From NCBI GenBank assembly GCA_964510065.1, contig CAZEAC010000049.1, positions 1-31,584 of the forward strand: 31,584 nt of DNA, read 5' to 3'. The position numbers were made by a program, and so were the translations under genes. This document shows positions 30,928-31,584 of the stretch, piece after piece (position 1 is the stretch's first letter; every line of letters begins with the position of its first letter). Source of the DNA: CAZEAC01 sp964510065. GTDB lineage: Bacteria; Bdellovibrionota_C; UBA2361; CAIXSY01. A model generated the notes under the pieces. The model ran no database searches and had not been told where the DNA came from. It worked only from the letters and a program-made list of their open reading frames with translations.

Positions 30928-31452
30928 CTACAGTTTTTTATTCGTAGTGTGCGCCAGCGCTTCGACGATTTTGCATACGATGTCCTCGCGCGGCTTCGTT
31001 GCATCTAGTAGGAGTGCGTAAGGAGCCATTTCCAGAGCTTGGAACTGCTCTTCGATAATGCCGGGATGCGGGCTTCCCGGATTGACTGCCTTTCTTTCCG
31101 ACGATCGCGCAAAGGCGACATCACGCGGGAGATCTAAATGAATAAAATAAGTTTGCGGTACCTTTCGTTTAAGCTCCTGGCGATGTTCTTCGCGAAGCGC
31201 TGACCACGAGAGAATAAATTTTTTACCCATTGCAACCCCGGCTTCAACCGCTTTGACAACCTCCCGCACGAATTCGAGCCTCTCGTCACGAGCAAGCGGA
31301 ATACCCGAGGTGATTTTTCGCCAATTGTCAGAGCTATGAAATTGGTCGGCATCAAGTGTTTCAAAGCCTGGAAGCTTTGCGGCGAGGTGCTTTGCAATTT
31401 CGCTTTTTCCGCAGCCCGATACGCCCATAACCACGATACAATGTATCACCAT
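30928..31452 (-). CDS. Gluconokinase-like P-loop kinase
   Basis: A 174-residue small kinase of the gluconate kinase family, which phosphorylates D-gluconate to 6-phosphogluconate. The P-loop is GVSGCGKS near residue 10; DADQFHSSDNWRKITSGIPL corresponds to the substrate-binding DxDxxHxxxNxxKMxxGxPL region. SWSALREEHRQELK matches the SALKRxYRDxLR block, and EEQFQALE matches the SQFxxLE block. Several positions differ from typical GntK: Asp-Gln-Phe-His in place of Asp-x-Leu-His, and Ile in place of the Met of KM. A related sugar-acid substrate is therefore possible. No Shine-Dalgarno precedes ATG 31452. No gluconate transporter or Entner-Doudoroff gene is adjacent. Confidence 0.82.
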   Translation of the reverse strand: MVIHCIVVMGVSGCGKSEIAKHLAAKLPGFETLDADQFHSSDNWRKITSGIPLARDERLEFVREVVKAVEAGVAMGKKFILSWSALREEHRQELKRKVPQTYFIHLDLPRDVAFARSSERKAVNPGSPHPGIIEEQFQALEMAPYALLLDATKPREDIVCKIVEALAHTTNKKL

Positions 31453-31534
31453 ATAGATTGTCTAGCGTACATCCGAAGTTTGCTCCAGACGTAGTAATTA
31501 CTCATTAACCCGATTCCTTTCCTAGCTCAGTGAC

Positions 31535-31583
31535 CTCTGTGTCTCTGTGGTTTTTAGTGTATTTAGACCACAGAAACACAGAG
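31535..31583. repeat. Hairpin of CTCTGTG-type at the right window end
   Basis: CTCTGTGTCTCTGTGG (31535-31550) pairs with CCACAGAAACACAGAG (31568-31583) at 15 of 16 positions around a 17-base AT-rich loop. The sequence resembles a repeat motif seen widely in environmental genomes and partly matches the inverted repeat near 30396-30468. The window stops one base after it. Confidence 0.8.
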
Positions 31584-31584
31584 T

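Overview
The window looks like a chromosomal contig from a Gram-negative, motile, metabolically versatile bacterium of roughly 50% GC. Evidence includes lipoproteins with lipoboxes, secreted proteins with Thr-Pro linkers, chemotaxis/aerotaxis proteins, a GlnD-type PII uridylyltransferase, a UbiX plus UbiA-like (probable MqnP) quinone pair and a FadB/FadJ-type beta-oxidation enzyme. The mix, including a RAYT-type transposase with a long C-terminal extension, fits a former-Deltaproteobacteria-like lineage (for example Bdellovibrionota or a relative), but I cannot fix the taxon. Both window ends lie in foldback repeats, which suggests that they are assembly breakpoints.

Layout. 1-480 is a large imperfect inverted repeat with a nested hairpin. 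732-6315 carries rsmE, a secreted protein, a CBS-domain protein, a second putative secreted protein, a two-gene aerotaxis/chemotaxis operon (Aer-like PAS protein plus soluble MCP) and, convergent to it, a pair of homologous lipoproteins. 6716-9836 holds a large hybrid histidine kinase (REC-REC-HisKA-HATPase-REC) and a convergent zinc alcohol dehydrogenase. 9923-10101 is a short foldback element (MITE-like family 1). 10116-12488 is a divergent locus: a PhzF-like protein and a small unknown protein against a MarR-GNAT fusion regulator, with overlapping promoters and a perfect 8+8 palindrome between them. A secreted HExxH protein and glnD follow.

16916-23654 is mostly rightward: RAYT transposase, a perfect 63-bp tandem duplication, an aspartate/aromatic aminotransferase, nadD, an unknown gene, ubiX, the UbiA-like prenyltransferase and an HDOD protein. 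The HDOD gene runs 86 bp into the 3' end of convergent pabB. 23569-30362 is a tight leftward operon ileS-fadB/J-pabB; the IleS is of the eukaryote-like IleS2 type. 30605-30919 is a truncated second copy of MITE family 1, itself interrupted by a different 180-bp foldback element with an 18-bp perfect terminal inverted repeat and a 4-bp CTAA target duplication. A gluconokinase-like gene and an end repeat close the window.

No rRNA, tRNA, CRISPR array or prophage was seen. The strongest unusual signals are the nested MITE with a recognisable empty site, the divergent MarR-GNAT operator/promoter architecture, the split Aer-type receptor, the RAYT beside foldback elements, the 63-bp duplication and the IleS2-type synthetase. 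I found no clear multi-gene defence or biosynthetic system.
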